Source: Phycisphaeraceae bacterium
GTDB taxonomy: Bacteria; Planctomycetota; Phycisphaerae; Phycisphaerales; Phycisphaeraceae
Reading direction: 5' to 3'
DNA length: 64,000 nucleotides
Assembly: GCA_029260595.1 (NCBI GenBank)
Contig: JAJDCY010000006.1
Coordinates: 1-64,000 of the forward strand
Shown here: piece after piece, positions 55,376 to 64,000 of the stretch
Layout: each line of letters starts with the position of its first letter
Numbering within the stretch: position 1 is the stretch's first letter
The notes under the pieces: generated by a model
Databases searched by the model: none
Seen by the model: only the letters and a program-made list of their open reading frames with translations
What the model was told of the DNA's origin: nothing
Position numbers and translations under genes: made by a program

Positions 55376-57448
55376 GTGCGTGAGAGAGAGAAACACTATC
55401 GGTCCCATCGATCGACCGGCGCGATGAGCGTCGCCGGGGTGATTGTCGCGGTTGCGCTGTTTGCGGTGGGGGGGCCTCGCATCGCACACGCCGAGGGTTG
55501 GGTTGTTCGACCGGTCGCGTTGTCGGCCGGCGCGCAGCCACCCAATGTCGATGTCAGCATCATCCCCGGCGCGCTCGGTGATAGCGTGTCCGTGGCGTAC
55601 ACACTGCCGCTGGGCACGGCGATGGCGCCCGCGCCGGGGGACACGTTCATCTCGACGCTCGCGGGGCGGTTCTTCGATCACCGACAGGCGCCGGGGGCCG
55701 CGTACAGTGTGTCGGCGCAGGCTGACGCGTTCGGGCAACCGCACTTCGCGACGCGCGACGCATTGCCGGGCTCGGTCGGAATCGGCACGGACCTGCCCGC
55801 GGCCGGGGGGATGCTCCTAGAAGCCCACCCCGCGCTGCTGTCCAACACCGACGCGATCACCCTCGCGATCGACCGAGCCGGGATCCCGACGATTGTCGGT
55901 TATCAGGACAACGGCCATCGCGTGGTCTCGCGCTTCGACGCGCCGACCGCGGCGTGGGTCAACCGGATCATCGGCTACCCACCGCTACCCCCGGGACCGC
56001 CGGCCGGCGGGTTACCGGCGCCATCTTTGCCGACCGATCCGAGCACACTTAACCACCAATCGTTGGTCTACGACACCGACAACCGAGCGGCACTTGCGTT
56101 CGTCCCAGTGGGGTCGGTTGACGGGCTTGAGTTGTGGCGCGACGGGCCGTTCGGGTGGGCGCTCGCGGCGGTTGAGCCCGACGCCGATCCGGGTGCTGGT
56201 ACGAGCGTCGCGGCCAACTCGGATGGCGGCGTCGGGTTCGCATACGCGACGCCGATGGGGTTGATGTTCCGTGAACTCGGTGACCTGCCGAGCCAATCGG
56301 AATCGGTTGCGGGTGCGATCACGCGGCTGACTCCGCGCAGCCTGGCATATGACCCCGATGGACGGCCCGCGCTGGTGTACAACGACGGGCCCGGCGGTGA
56401 AGCGCCCGGGCCACTCATGCTGGCGCGTCGCAATGACGCGGGGGTGTGGAACACCGAGCCGGTGCCCGTTGAAGCTTTCTATGCCAGCCTCACGTTCGAT
56501 TCCGCCGGCGAGCCGCACATCGCCGCGGTCACCCCGACCGGTGTCACTCTGATCGCGAAGACGTTGCAGTCGTTGCTTCGAGGTGATTTCAATCTGGATG
56601 ATGCGGTTGATAGTGGTGATGCGCCCGGGTTTGTTCAGGCGCTCGCCAAAGAATCGGACTATCTCACTGCGAACCCCGGCCTCTCACCCGCTGACCTTTT
56701 GCCGCTTGGCGACGTCACGGCTGACAATGCGTTCCTGTTCGACGACGCGCGGGCGTTCCTCGACAACCTCAACACGGCCGCGCTGCCCGGGCTGCCGCAC
56801 CGTAAAGCCGGGTTTACCGCGTTCGATCAAGCCGATGGGGATTCGAACCTCGGCAGTGGCACGGGCAACTTTTTTGCTACGACACTTGCTACCTCCAAGC
56901 CGTATGAACCCGGCGATGCACGGGGTGACCTGGTCGGCGCGACGGCGGCCGTCGCCGACGGGGCGATCGGCATCGCGGACGTCAACTATCTTGCAAGCGA
57001 ACTGGGCCTGCCAGCGCCGGACCCGCGCACCAATCTCAATGGCGACGGCACGACCGACACGGGCGACTTTGACGAGTTGATCCGCGACGTGCTCGGTACG
57101 GAGTTCGGCGACCTGAATCTCGACCGCGTGATTGACCTGCTTGATCTGGTCATCCTCGCGGGCAACTACGAAACCGCGCCGGGCGTCGGGAGCTGGCACC
57201 TGGGCGACATCACGCTCGACGGGTTGGTCAACGCCGATGATCTGGAGTTGATGGCGCCGAATTTTGGCTGGACGCCGGGCGCGCCGGACCCGCAATCGAT
57301 CGGCTTGGCCCCAGACACTCTCGCTGCGCTGGCGGGGTTGGCCGCCGCGCCGCAGCCAACCCCCGAGCCGGGGAGTTTGGCTGTCTTGACATGCGCGGCG
57401 ATGGCCATGCGGTTGCGGGGCCGCGCATCGCGATCGCACCGCCCATGA
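55376..57448 (+). CDS. Secreted PEP-CTERM beta-propeller protein B with dockerin-like repeats
   Basis: The 690-residue protein starts at the GTG at 55376 after GGGAGGG, with a signal peptide (about 17-38). The N-terminal half has repeats like those of the upstream gene (AIDRAGIPTIVGYQD, VYDTDNRAALAFV, AYDPDGRPALVYND, FDSAGEPHIAAV). The C-terminal part has dockerin-like duplicated segments with Asp-rich calcium patterns (LRGDFNLDDAVDSGDA, LNGDGTTDTGDFDE, GDITLDGLVNADDLE), then TPEPGSLAVLTCAAMAMRL and an Arg-rich end. Dockerins bind cohesins in surface complexes. It probably arose by tandem duplication with the upstream gene. No cohesin is seen in the window. Confidence 0.8.
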   Translation: MREREKHYRSHRSTGAMSVAGVIVAVALFAVGGPRIAHAEGWVVRPVALSAGAQPPNVDVSIIPGALGDSVSVAYTLPLGTAMAPAPGDTFISTLAGRFFDHRQAPGAAYSVSAQADAFGQPHFATRDALPGSVGIGTDLPAAGGMLLEAHPALLSNTDAITLAIDRAGIPTIVGYQDNGHRVVSRFDAPTAAWVNRIIGYPPLPPGPPAGGLPAPSLPTDPSTLNHQSLVYDTDNRAALAFVPVGSVDGLELWRDGPFGWALAAVEPDADPGAGTSVAANSDGGVGFAYATPMGLMFRELGDLPSQSESVAGAITRLTPRSLAYDPDGRPALVYNDGPGGEAPGPLMLARRNDAGVWNTEPVPVEAFYASLTFDSAGEPHIAAVTPTGVTLIAKTLQSLLRGDFNLDDAVDSGDAPGFVQALAKESDYLTANPGLSPADLLPLGDVTADNAFLFDDARAFLDNLNTAALPGLPHRKAGFTAFDQADGDSNLGSGTGNFFATTLATSKPYEPGDARGDLVGATAAVADGAIGIADVNYLASELGLPAPDPRTNLNGDGTTDTGDFDELIRDVLGTEFGDLNLDRVIDLLDLVILAGNYETAPGVGSWHLGDITLDGLVNADDLELMAPNFGWTPGAPDPQSIGLAPDTLAALAGLAAAPQPTPEPGSLAVLTCAAMAMRLRGRASRSHRP

Positions 57449-57591
57449 CACACCGGCATCTGCCGCTTGATACGCGGTGCCTGTGGCATGACGCGTACCG
57501 GCCCTATCGCCGGACGAAACGTCAACGCCGACGGGCGATGCGTTAGTAGATTCGTCGCGGCTCGCAGCGAGCCTGCGTAACCCACACGGAG

Positions 57592-57867
57592 TTGAGAGAT
57601 GATGTTGTTAGCTCCCACGAGGGCGACGGCGCACTCCTGGTGTTCGACGGGTCGCTGCATCAGATCACCGACCTTGGGTTGAGCCTGATCGCACCGCCGC
57701 TCCCGGTGGGCCAGGGTCTGGCGACGGTGATCACCTCAGATCCTTCCGGCGGTCAAACTCTGAGCATCGTCGTTACACCGGAGCCGGGCACGCTAGCGGT
57801 TCTTGTGCTGACGATGTTGTTTGCATCACGCCACCCCCGCCCGCACACGGCGATGACGCGTCGATAG
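57592..57867 (+). pseudogene. Probable PEP-CTERM remnant
   Basis: The 91-residue frame (TTG at 57592; in-frame stop 57547) has no signal peptide. Its end reads VVTPEPGTLAVLVLTMLF and basic residues, the PEP-CTERM tail. The part before it (LLVFDGSLHQITDLGLSL) resembles the final blade or strand of an exported protein, so it is likely the end of a decayed gene. It directly follows the cluster of two related intact genes, which suggests a third, eroded copy. Confidence 0.5.
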
Positions 57868-57902
57868 AAAAACGCCGCGAACCAACGGGCCCGCGGCGTT
57901 TC
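57866..57902. terminator. Bidirectional terminator between convergent genes
   Basis: AAACGCCGCG (57870-57879) and CGCGGCGTTT (57892-57901) form a perfect ten-base-pair stem. The T run is better for the minus strand (TTTTT after the stem), serving the metzincin gene at 57946. It may also end the plus-strand gene. Confidence 0.75.
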
Positions 57903-57945
57903 GTTCAAGCGGTGTCATCGCCTACCGTGGCAGGCGGGTGATCGG

Positions 57946-60843
57946 TCAGACCACGGTCTCACCGGGCTTGGCGCCCTTAAGCACGTCACCGGCACCGGAG
58001 TAGAACAGGTCGGTCCCCGATGCGCCCTTGAGTGTGTCTCGGTCGCCGTCATCGACCGCGGTGATCGACCCGATCAACGCCGCGACGCGTGCGGCGTAGT
58101 CGCCGGGGCCGTTCCACTGGAGCGCCGCGTCCAGGAGCGCGTCGTCATCAGCGTCGGACAATGTCGTCCCGCCGATTAACACATCGCTGCTCTTGCCGCC
58201 GACCAGGTCGTCCTCGCCGGCGCCACCGATCAGCAGGTTCCCGCCTTTCTGTCCGACAAGTTTGTCGTCACCTTCGTCGCCGAGTAGCACCGTCGGCCCG
58301 CCGCCGCCGTGAAGGTGGTCGTTGCCAGCACCGCCGTGTACGACGGTCGGCACGGCGAACTTGCCGGCGATGGTCAGGTGGTCGTCGCCGTTGCACAGGT
58401 AGGAGATCACGCGGTCGACCATCGACAGGTCATACTCGCGGAACGGTTCGGGGATGAACGAAGCGTGGACCTTGACGGCGTTCTTGCCTTTCTGGTTCAC
58501 GCTTACGTGGTCGTCTTCGGCCGAGCCGATGATGTAGAGCACGCCGTTGTTCAGCCCGACGCCGGTCACGACGGCTGTGGTCTGTGCCACGTCGTCGCCG
58601 GTGTCGTCGTCGGTCAGCGTGACGGTGATGGTGTAGATCCCGCCGGCTGCATATGCGTGGCTGCCGGAGATCGAGCCGAAGCCGGCACCCTGGTTGACTG
58701 TCACGGCTTCGAGCGGGCTGCCGTCGCCCCAATCGACCACGGCCTGGTGCGTGTCGAGCACGCCGACATCGGTAAACATCCCCATGATGTTGACCGGCTC
58801 GCCCTCTTCGGCTTTGTCGTCGAAGGTCGCGTCGCTGGCGAACGACCCGATGACCGGGTCGACGTTGTTGACCCGCAGCGTGGGCGAGTCCTTCGCGTCG
58901 GTCCCGCCGTCGTCGTCGTCGATGGTGATCTCGACGGTAAACAGGTCGAAGGGTGTGCCCGTCATCGGGTGGTCGTCCGGGAAGGACCGCGAGGTGCTGA
59001 ACGCGCCGGTGTTCTGATCGATCGACAGCGCCGTCGCGACGCCGTCGCTCCACACGGCGGTCCCGGTGAAGCTCTCGGTGGAGACGCCCAGCGCGGGGTC
59101 ACTGAACGACCCGCTGACCGTTACCGATTGGGCCTCGTTGATTGTTGCGGCGCTGAGGCTGATCAGCCCGATCGTCGGGTCGACATTCGCGACCGTGACC
59201 GAGGTCTGGGCGACCCCGACGCCGTCGTCGTTGTCCTCGACCGTCACATCGATGTCGTAGTTATCGCTGCTGGTGCCGGTCGGGTTGTCGTCGTCGTAGG
59301 TGTGCATGACATCGAACTCACGCACACCGGCGGGCAACACGACGACCGTGTCCATCGACCCGTCTCCCCAACTGATCGTGACGGTGTGGTTGTCGAGGGT
59401 GTCGATGTTGGCGAACTGCCCGCTGAGGGTGACGGTGTCGCCCTCGTCGATGGTCGCGTCGTCCAGCGTGAGCGAGGTGAGATCGATCGCGATGCCGTTG
59501 GCGTCGATGTTCTCGAATTCGGAGTAGTCGATGTCCGCGCCGCCGGCGTAGGTCACGTTGCCGGCGCCGGCCGCGCCGGGCGTCCACGTCCCGGTGAGCC
59601 CGCCGCTCTGCAGGGTGAGCAGGTCGGCCTCGCCGCCGGCGTTGGCAAACCCGACTCCGCCGCGGATGCGCATGTTGGTCGGGATCAGCCCGTCGACGAC
59701 GACCTGGTCGCTGTTGATGCTCGCGTCGACGAGGATCTCGCCCTCGGTATCGGTCCCGAAGACGATCGAGTACGACTCGCCGGCGTCGATCGCCGTGGTG
59801 CGCCCCGCATTGCTGAACGGGTTTACCACGACGTCGACGTTGCCCGCGTTGAGCGTGAGTGTGATCTGGTCGTGCGCGCCGGTCCCCGTCGCGTACCCGA
59901 GGTCGGGCACGGTGTCGTTGTCGGTGTCGCGCAGACCGATGTTCGGATCGTTCGCGGCCTGCTGGTGGTGGTTCGAGCTGCCGAGCGAGTTGAGCAGCGT
60001 GTAGCGGGTGACGATGAAGGGGTTGGACCGGGTGTTGGAGCCGCGTCGGATCACGTCGCCGCCGGCCATCAGCCGCTGATTCGCGCCGGCCTGGGGGTTG
60101 GTGCCGGTCTCGTCCGGCGTGTGCCGATAGCCGTAGGTGTGGAACGCCTCGTGCGCCGCTGTGTACGCGATCCGCTGGGCCAGCGCGGTGTTGAACGCGG
60201 CCGTCCCCGGCGTCCCGGGCATCTGGCTGAGCACGCGGTCGGTGAATGTCAGCGAGGCTTCGTCGATGGTGTTGGCCTGGTTGAGCAGGTCTGTCACGGA
60301 GGCTCGCCCGAACAGGCCTGTCTGCTCGCCGACCGAGTTGGTGCCCATCATGAAGCCGTCCGACGTCACCGTCGCGATAAACACATAGGCGTCCGCATCG
60401 GCTGAGCCGGCGACCGAAGCGAGGGCGTCGGCGAAACTCGTCGCCGACGCGACGACGATGTTGATGTCGTAGGGCTCGAGGCTGCGCTGCAGCGACGGGA
60501 GGACCGCGTTGGTCATGGCGGTGATGTCGGCATTATCTGTATCGCCGTCGAGGTCAAAATCGATGCTAAGCGGTGTGAAGACTAACGACGCATTGTTCGC
60601 GACCGTGTCGGTCATGTTCGTCCCGGTATTCGCGCCAAAGACATCCCGGAATCCGACGGCCGTTGTTGCCAGCGTGTTGCCCATGCCGATCCCCGCGCCG
60701 AAGTCGACGAACAGCGTCGTTGAAAGCATGACTCGATCTTCAAGTGGTTCGAAACCGTCAAAGCACACCACCCCGCGCCCCGAGTCCGCCCCGTCTCGAC
60801 CCCGCAACGCACCCGACAGCTTCATCATCATCCTGCTGAACAT
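57946..60843 (-). CDS. Planctomycete surface metzincin with PKD domains and RTX-like repeats
   Basis: The protein of about 965 residues starts at the ATG at 60843, eight bases after GGGAG. Near the N-terminus is the planctomycete surface-protein motif LEDRVMLS (about 34-41). A metzincin domain follows, with the complete zinc motif HEAFHTYGYRH (about 231-241, HExxHxxGxxH) and a candidate Met-turn in RLMAGGD. PKD-type domains (about 445-790; repeats such as LDNHTVTISWGDGSMDTV and DTHQAVVDWGDGSPL) and an RTX-like calcium-binding end (GGAGNDHLHGGGG, GDEGDDKLVGQKGGNLL, about 845-905) complete it. It is probably an exported, calcium-dependent peptidase. It ends in a strong terminator. Confidence 0.85.
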   Translation of the reverse strand: MFSRMMMKLSGALRGRDGADSGRGVVCFDGFEPLEDRVMLSTTLFVDFGAGIGMGNTLATTAVGFRDVFGANTGTNMTDTVANNASLVFTPLSIDFDLDGDTDNADITAMTNAVLPSLQRSLEPYDINIVVASATSFADALASVAGSADADAYVFIATVTSDGFMMGTNSVGEQTGLFGRASVTDLLNQANTIDEASLTFTDRVLSQMPGTPGTAAFNTALAQRIAYTAAHEAFHTYGYRHTPDETGTNPQAGANQRLMAGGDVIRRGSNTRSNPFIVTRYTLLNSLGSSNHHQQAANDPNIGLRDTDNDTVPDLGYATGTGAHDQITLTLNAGNVDVVVNPFSNAGRTTAIDAGESYSIVFGTDTEGEILVDASINSDQVVVDGLIPTNMRIRGGVGFANAGGEADLLTLQSGGLTGTWTPGAAGAGNVTYAGGADIDYSEFENIDANGIAIDLTSLTLDDATIDEGDTVTLSGQFANIDTLDNHTVTISWGDGSMDTVVVLPAGVREFDVMHTYDDDNPTGTSSDNYDIDVTVEDNDDGVGVAQTSVTVANVDPTIGLISLSAATINEAQSVTVSGSFSDPALGVSTESFTGTAVWSDGVATALSIDQNTGAFSTSRSFPDDHPMTGTPFDLFTVEITIDDDDGGTDAKDSPTLRVNNVDPVIGSFASDATFDDKAEEGEPVNIMGMFTDVGVLDTHQAVVDWGDGSPLEAVTVNQGAGFGSISGSHAYAAGGIYTITVTLTDDDTGDDVAQTTAVVTGVGLNNGVLYIIGSAEDDHVSVNQKGKNAVKVHASFIPEPFREYDLSMVDRVISYLCNGDDHLTIAGKFAVPTVVHGGAGNDHLHGGGGPTVLLGDEGDDKLVGQKGGNLLIGGAGEDDLVGGKSSDVLIGGTTLSDADDDALLDAALQWNGPGDYAARVAALIGSITAVDDGDRDTLKGASGTDLFYSGAGDVLKGAKPGETVV

Positions 60844-61155
60844 GCTTTGATCTCCCATGTAAGTACCCACCTATAACGCGGGCAGGCACCAACGGCGGCG
60901 CGCGCCCGGAGAAACAACCATTTCCAAACAACGAATAGGCCCAGGACGGGCCCTCGAGCCTTGATATTATCAGGCCGCTGACTGTGACAAAGGACTTTTG
61001 TCTCGATTTCTCGAATATTCTCTGTTGCACCTGCTTAGCGCAGGGGGAATTACCTAATTTCGAGCCCGGACGTGTGTAATAGACACCAACTTGGTGAGTT
61101 CGCCCGCCTGACCGCGCTCCCCAGGTTGGGGTACCTAACGCCAACCGCCGCGCCT
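60844..61155. other. Intergenic stretch
   Basis: The 312 bases before the metzincin gene hold the GGGAG at 60852-60856 and no recognised gene, terminator or promoter consensus. Confidence 0.35.
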
Positions 61156-62283
61156 CTACCCGTCCCGGGCGTGTCGCGGTAGGCCGCGCCTCAACGTCGC
61201 TAACCAGTTCCCGTGCATCACCGCGGCGACGTCGTTGTCTGAAAATCCTCGGCTACTAAGGAGTGACGCCAGTTCGCCTAGGTCCGCGATGGTCTCGATC
61301 CCCTGGGGGCAGCGGTCGGCGCCGAAGCCGCCGTCCATGTCACTGCCGATCGCGGCGTGGTGGGCGTCGCCGGCGAGTTGGCAGATGTGGTCGAGGTGAT
61401 CGGCGACGGCTGAGAGTGGGACCGGCGACACAGCGTCGGTGGGGCCGGACCAAGCGGGGTCGAGCATCGATGCCTCGAGCGCGACACCGATCACGCCGTC
61501 GCGCTCGACCAGGAGTTTGATCTGCTCGTCGCTGAACTGCCGCGGACCCGGCACAAGCGATCGGCTGTTTGTGTGGCTGGCGAACACGACACCCTCAAAC
61601 AAATCCATCGCATCAAAAAAACTCGCGTCGCTCGTATGCGACATGTCCAACATCACGCCGAGGGAGTCCAACTCTTTAAGCAGCGCTCGGCCGGCGTGGG
61701 TTACACCGATCCGCTCGCCGGGGCCGCCGCGCGGCGGAGTCCCGAACGCATACGCACTCGGCCCGTAATGCGCCAGACTGAGCGCCCGCAGCCCGAGCCC
61801 GTGCCAGTACCCGGCCTGTTGCGGATCGACCACCGAGTCGGCACCCTCCATCGCCAGGACCAACCCGATTGGAGGCGTCTGATCGGCGCCGGCCACGGGT
61901 TCCGCCCACTCGGCCCAGTGCGCATCGAGCCCGGCCACATCTTCGATCACCCGCACATGCCCCTGTCGCTCGAGCAATCGGTAGTACGCCAACTGCCCCT
62001 CGGCCACCGCACAGGCGATCGACTGACTCGCGTAATCGATGTCCGTGCGCTCCGGTGCCGCGACGCGCGCCTCGCTCGGGCGCGCACGCGCTAACAACGT
62101 CGCGAAGCACAACGCGACTCCGCCGCGTCGCATCTCCGGCAAGCTCACCGTCGCACGCCCGGACCCGTTCTCATACAGCCCGGCCTCGCGCAGCCGTAGC
62201 TGGGCGACCGGCACGGTCTGGTCGCGGTCGTAACTTAGCGCGTTCCACGCCAGGTCCAGATGCCCGTCGATGATCAGAGGCAT
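61156..62283 (-). CDS. Membrane dipeptidase family M19
   Basis: The protein of about 375 residues starts at the ATG at 62283 (MPLIIDGHLDLAWNAL), the M19 opening with the DGHxD zinc-binding start. Further ligands are in the EGADSV glutamate segment, LDMSHTSD and VFASHTNS histidines, and the late AIGSDMDGGFG. These zinc enzymes (renal-dipeptidase type) cleave short peptides or beta-lactam-like bonds; some bacterial ones act on D-dipeptides. It has no signal peptide in this frame, unlike mammalian renal dipeptidase. It lies 33 bases downstream of miaB on the same strand, so the two may share a message. Confidence 0.92.
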   Translation of the reverse strand: MPLIIDGHLDLAWNALSYDRDQTVPVAQLRLREAGLYENGSGRATVSLPEMRRGGVALCFATLLARARPSEARVAAPERTDIDYASQSIACAVAEGQLAYYRLLERQGHVRVIEDVAGLDAHWAEWAEPVAGADQTPPIGLVLAMEGADSVVDPQQAGYWHGLGLRALSLAHYGPSAYAFGTPPRGGPGERIGVTHAGRALLKELDSLGVMLDMSHTSDASFFDAMDLFEGVVFASHTNSRSLVPGPRQFSDEQIKLLVERDGVIGVALEASMLDPAWSGPTDAVSPVPLSAVADHLDHICQLAGDAHHAAIGSDMDGGFGADRCPQGIETIADLGELASLLSSRGFSDNDVAAVMHGNWLATLRRGLPRHARDG

Positions 62284-62316
62284 GAGACAGATACCCACCA
62301 GACCCGGCTCACGGCG

Positions 62317-63939
62317 TTACACCGATACCGGGGATCCCGCTCCGACCAGCTCACCAAAAAGCGACAACGCCGCCGACCGCTGTACGCGCACCTCGACGAT
62401 CGATCCGACCAGCGCGGGGTCGCCGTCGAAGATCACGATTAAATCGCCGTCCGTCCGCCCGGCGAGTTGGGTCACGGGTGATTCCCACCCCAACGACACC
62501 GGCGCTTCGCCCACAATCCCCCGCGCCTTCGCCGCCTTGGCGCTGACCGACTCCACAAACGCGCGCACCGTTGTTCCGACATACTCCGCATGCACAGCCG
62601 TGCTGATCTCGCTCTGAAGCGCCAGCAAATCCTGGTTGCGCTCGCGCTTGACCGCGTCCGGCACATCGTCGGGCAGCCGCTCGATCGCCGACGTGCCCGG
62701 GCGCGGCGAGTACTTGAAGACGAAACAATTCTTGTACCGGGCACGCTGCAACAACCGCCGCGTGGCAGCGTGATCCTCATCGGTCTCGGTCGGGAACCCA
62801 CAGATCAGATCGCCGGCGATCTCGACGCCGGCGAGGCGGTCGCGCGCGCGGTCGATCAGGTCCAGGTACTCGCCGGCTGTGTAGCCCCGGTTCATCAGCC
62901 GCAGCATGCGGTCGCTGCCCGACTGCGCGGGCAGGTGCAGATACCGGCAGATGCGTGGGTGGTTGGCCATGACCTCCAGGATGTCGTCGCCGAAGTCGCG
63001 CGGGAAGCTCGTTACAAACCGTAGCCGTTTCAGGCCAGGCACCTCCTCATGCACGCGGGCGAGCAGATCCGCGAAAGTCGTCACCCGCCGCCCCACCGAG
63101 CGATCACCGCCAACACCGCTCGCCGACCGCATGATCTCGCCGACTTGCGGCTGCATCACGCCGCCGACCGACACGGCCGCACCGTGGTCGTAGCGGTAAT
63201 GATTCACCGTCTGCCCGAGCAGCGTGATCTCGATCACTCCGGCATCGACCAGCCGCCGGCATTCTTCAACAATATGGTCGGGCGGGCGGTGCACCTCGGC
63301 GCCGCGCGTTCGCGGGACGACGCAGTAGCTGCAGAACTTGTTGCACCCGCGCGTGATCCGCACGTACGCCGTGCCGCTGACCTGGTCCGGGCTGAAGCTG
63401 CGCGACAGGTCGAGCATCTCCAGCCGATCCTCGACCGCGGCCAACGTCGACGAGCGCCGCGCGGTGTCCCCCTGCAATGCCACACGCCCGGCGAGATCCC
63501 GACGCCCGACGCGCCGCGTCTTGAGCGCGTTGTCGATCAGCATGGGCACCTTATCCAGGTCGCTGGGCCCGCAGAGTAAGTCCACCTGCGGGTAGCGCCG
63601 CAGCAGCCCCGCCCCGTCGCGCTCAGCCATACACCCAAGCACGCCAAGTACCAACTCGGGTTGCTCTCGCTTGCGTTTGGCCATCTCGCCGATGCGGCTG
63701 TACACCTTGTTCTCCGCGTGCTCGCGGACCGAGCAGGTGTTGTAGAGCACGACGTCCGCGGCATCGGCCTCGTCGGTCACCGCGTACCCCATCGCCCGAA
63801 GCTGCCCCTCGACCAATTGTGAGTCCAGGACATTCATCTGGCACCCGAACGTCTCCATGTACACCCGGCACAGCCGCGCCGGCGGCTGCGCAGTCTCCCC
63901 GTCACCCTGCCCGTACTGTGCCAGTGGTAACTCACTCAT
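62317..63939 (-). CDS. miaB: tRNA-2-methylthio-N6-dimethylallyladenosine synthase MiaB
   Basis: The protein of about 540 residues starts at the ATG at 63939, six bases after GGAG. It has the N-terminal cluster cysteines (TFGCQMN, YNTCSV, GCMAERDG), the radical-SAM Cys motif CNKFCSYC and the RGAEVHRPPDHI region, then a C-terminal TRAM-type domain. MiaB adds a methylthio group to i6A37 of tRNAs that read U-starting codons. It is longer than the usual 440-470 residues because of two lineage insertions, near 155-185 (Arg/Ser-rich) and 265-295 (Gly/Val-rich). It precedes the M19 gene on the same strand. Confidence 0.95.
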   Translation of the reverse strand: MSELPLAQYGQGDGETAQPPARLCRVYMETFGCQMNVLDSQLVEGQLRAMGYAVTDEADAADVVLYNTCSVREHAENKVYSRIGEMAKRKREQPELVLGVLGCMAERDGAGLLRRYPQVDLLCGPSDLDKVPMLIDNALKTRRVGRRDLAGRVALQGDTARRSSTLAAVEDRLEMLDLSRSFSPDQVSGTAYVRITRGCNKFCSYCVVPRTRGAEVHRPPDHIVEECRRLVDAGVIEITLLGQTVNHYRYDHGAAVSVGGVMQPQVGEIMRSASGVGGDRSVGRRVTTFADLLARVHEEVPGLKRLRFVTSFPRDFGDDILEVMANHPRICRYLHLPAQSGSDRMLRLMNRGYTAGEYLDLIDRARDRLAGVEIAGDLICGFPTETDEDHAATRRLLQRARYKNCFVFKYSPRPGTSAIERLPDDVPDAVKRERNQDLLALQSEISTAVHAEYVGTTVRAFVESVSAKAAKARGIVGEAPVSLGWESPVTQLAGRTDGDLIVIFDGDPALVGSIVEVRVQRSAALSLFGELVGAGSPVSV

Positions 63940-64000
63940 CGAACACTCCAAAGCGCTTCATCCTACCACCAACCCGCGTGCGCCCCCGAACCCACCGATT

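Noticed and set aside
57449-57591. Short gap before the 57592 frame
   Set aside because: Searched for a missing start or signal peptide for the PEP-CTERM remnant; an in-frame stop at 57547 blocks it.
58309-60405. 698-codon plus-strand open frame opposite the metzincin gene
   Set aside because: Val/Asp/Arg-rich shadow with no domain; the minus strand carries HExxHxxGxxH and PKD repeats.

Overview
The window looks like chromosomal DNA of a high-GC, flagellated planctomycete, most likely of the class Phycisphaerae. Lineage evidence: several secreted proteins end in PEP-CTERM sorting tails; one large surface protein carries the planctomycete-type N-terminal motif LEDRVMLS; dockerin-like and PKD/RTX-like surface modules occur; and infC stands alone instead of in a thrS-infC-rpmI-rplT cluster. 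Genus and species cannot be fixed from the sequence. No CRISPR array, rRNA, prophage or intact insertion sequence was seen.

Layout. 1-7 kb: the tail of a REP-associated (RAYT-type) transposase, fliS, a methyltransferase, a GT4 glycosyltransferase, a membrane-anchored methyltransferase-like gene coupled to a STAS gene, a truncated haemoglobin next to a GlcG/HbpS-type haem protein, an RNase Z-like hydrolase and rsmJ. 7-20 kb: dihydrolipoamide acetyltransferase, efp, infC (non-canonical AUC start), a four-gene GldA/GldF/GldG/DUF4340 transporter operon, a PEP-CTERM beta-propeller protein, thyX and a pterin dehydratase. 20-24 kb: tRNA-Glu and a GH15 glucoamylase-like enzyme. 23-34 kb: a flagellar island with three tandem flagellins, each ending in its own terminator, followed by four genes that look like a flagellin glycosylation/methylation unit, including a GT2-methyltransferase fusion. 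34-45 kb: a gluzincin-like peptidase, coaE, rho, two convergent PEP-CTERM genes, a very large MscS-type channel and a membrane TPR protein. 44.6-51 kb: a GbsR/MarR-type regulator and a small membrane protein sharing an operator, a response regulator, a DUF2064 protein, two poorly known proteins and a lower-GC orphan. 51-64 kb: pyrE, an SDR enzyme, gap, tRNA-Gly, a cluster of secreted PEP-CTERM proteins, a metzincin/PKD/RTX surface protein, an M19 dipeptidase and miaB.

How the parts work together. fliS and flagellins 1 and 2 have FliA (sigma-28)-like promoter candidates with a shared TAAGG-type -35 and GCCGAT-type -10, so they probably form a late flagellar regulon with the filament-modification genes nearby. 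Flagellin 3 lacks this signal and differs at several normally conserved Asn positions, which suggests a filament made of distinct subunits. The regulator at 44.6 kb has a near-consensus promoter whose -10 overlaps an inverted repeat; a matching repeat precedes the next gene, giving a small self-contained regulatory circuit. The best candidates for something undescribed are that circuit, the tandem PEP-CTERM beta-propeller family, the REP palindrome linked to the RAYT remnant, and the interlocked convergent PEP-CTERM tails.
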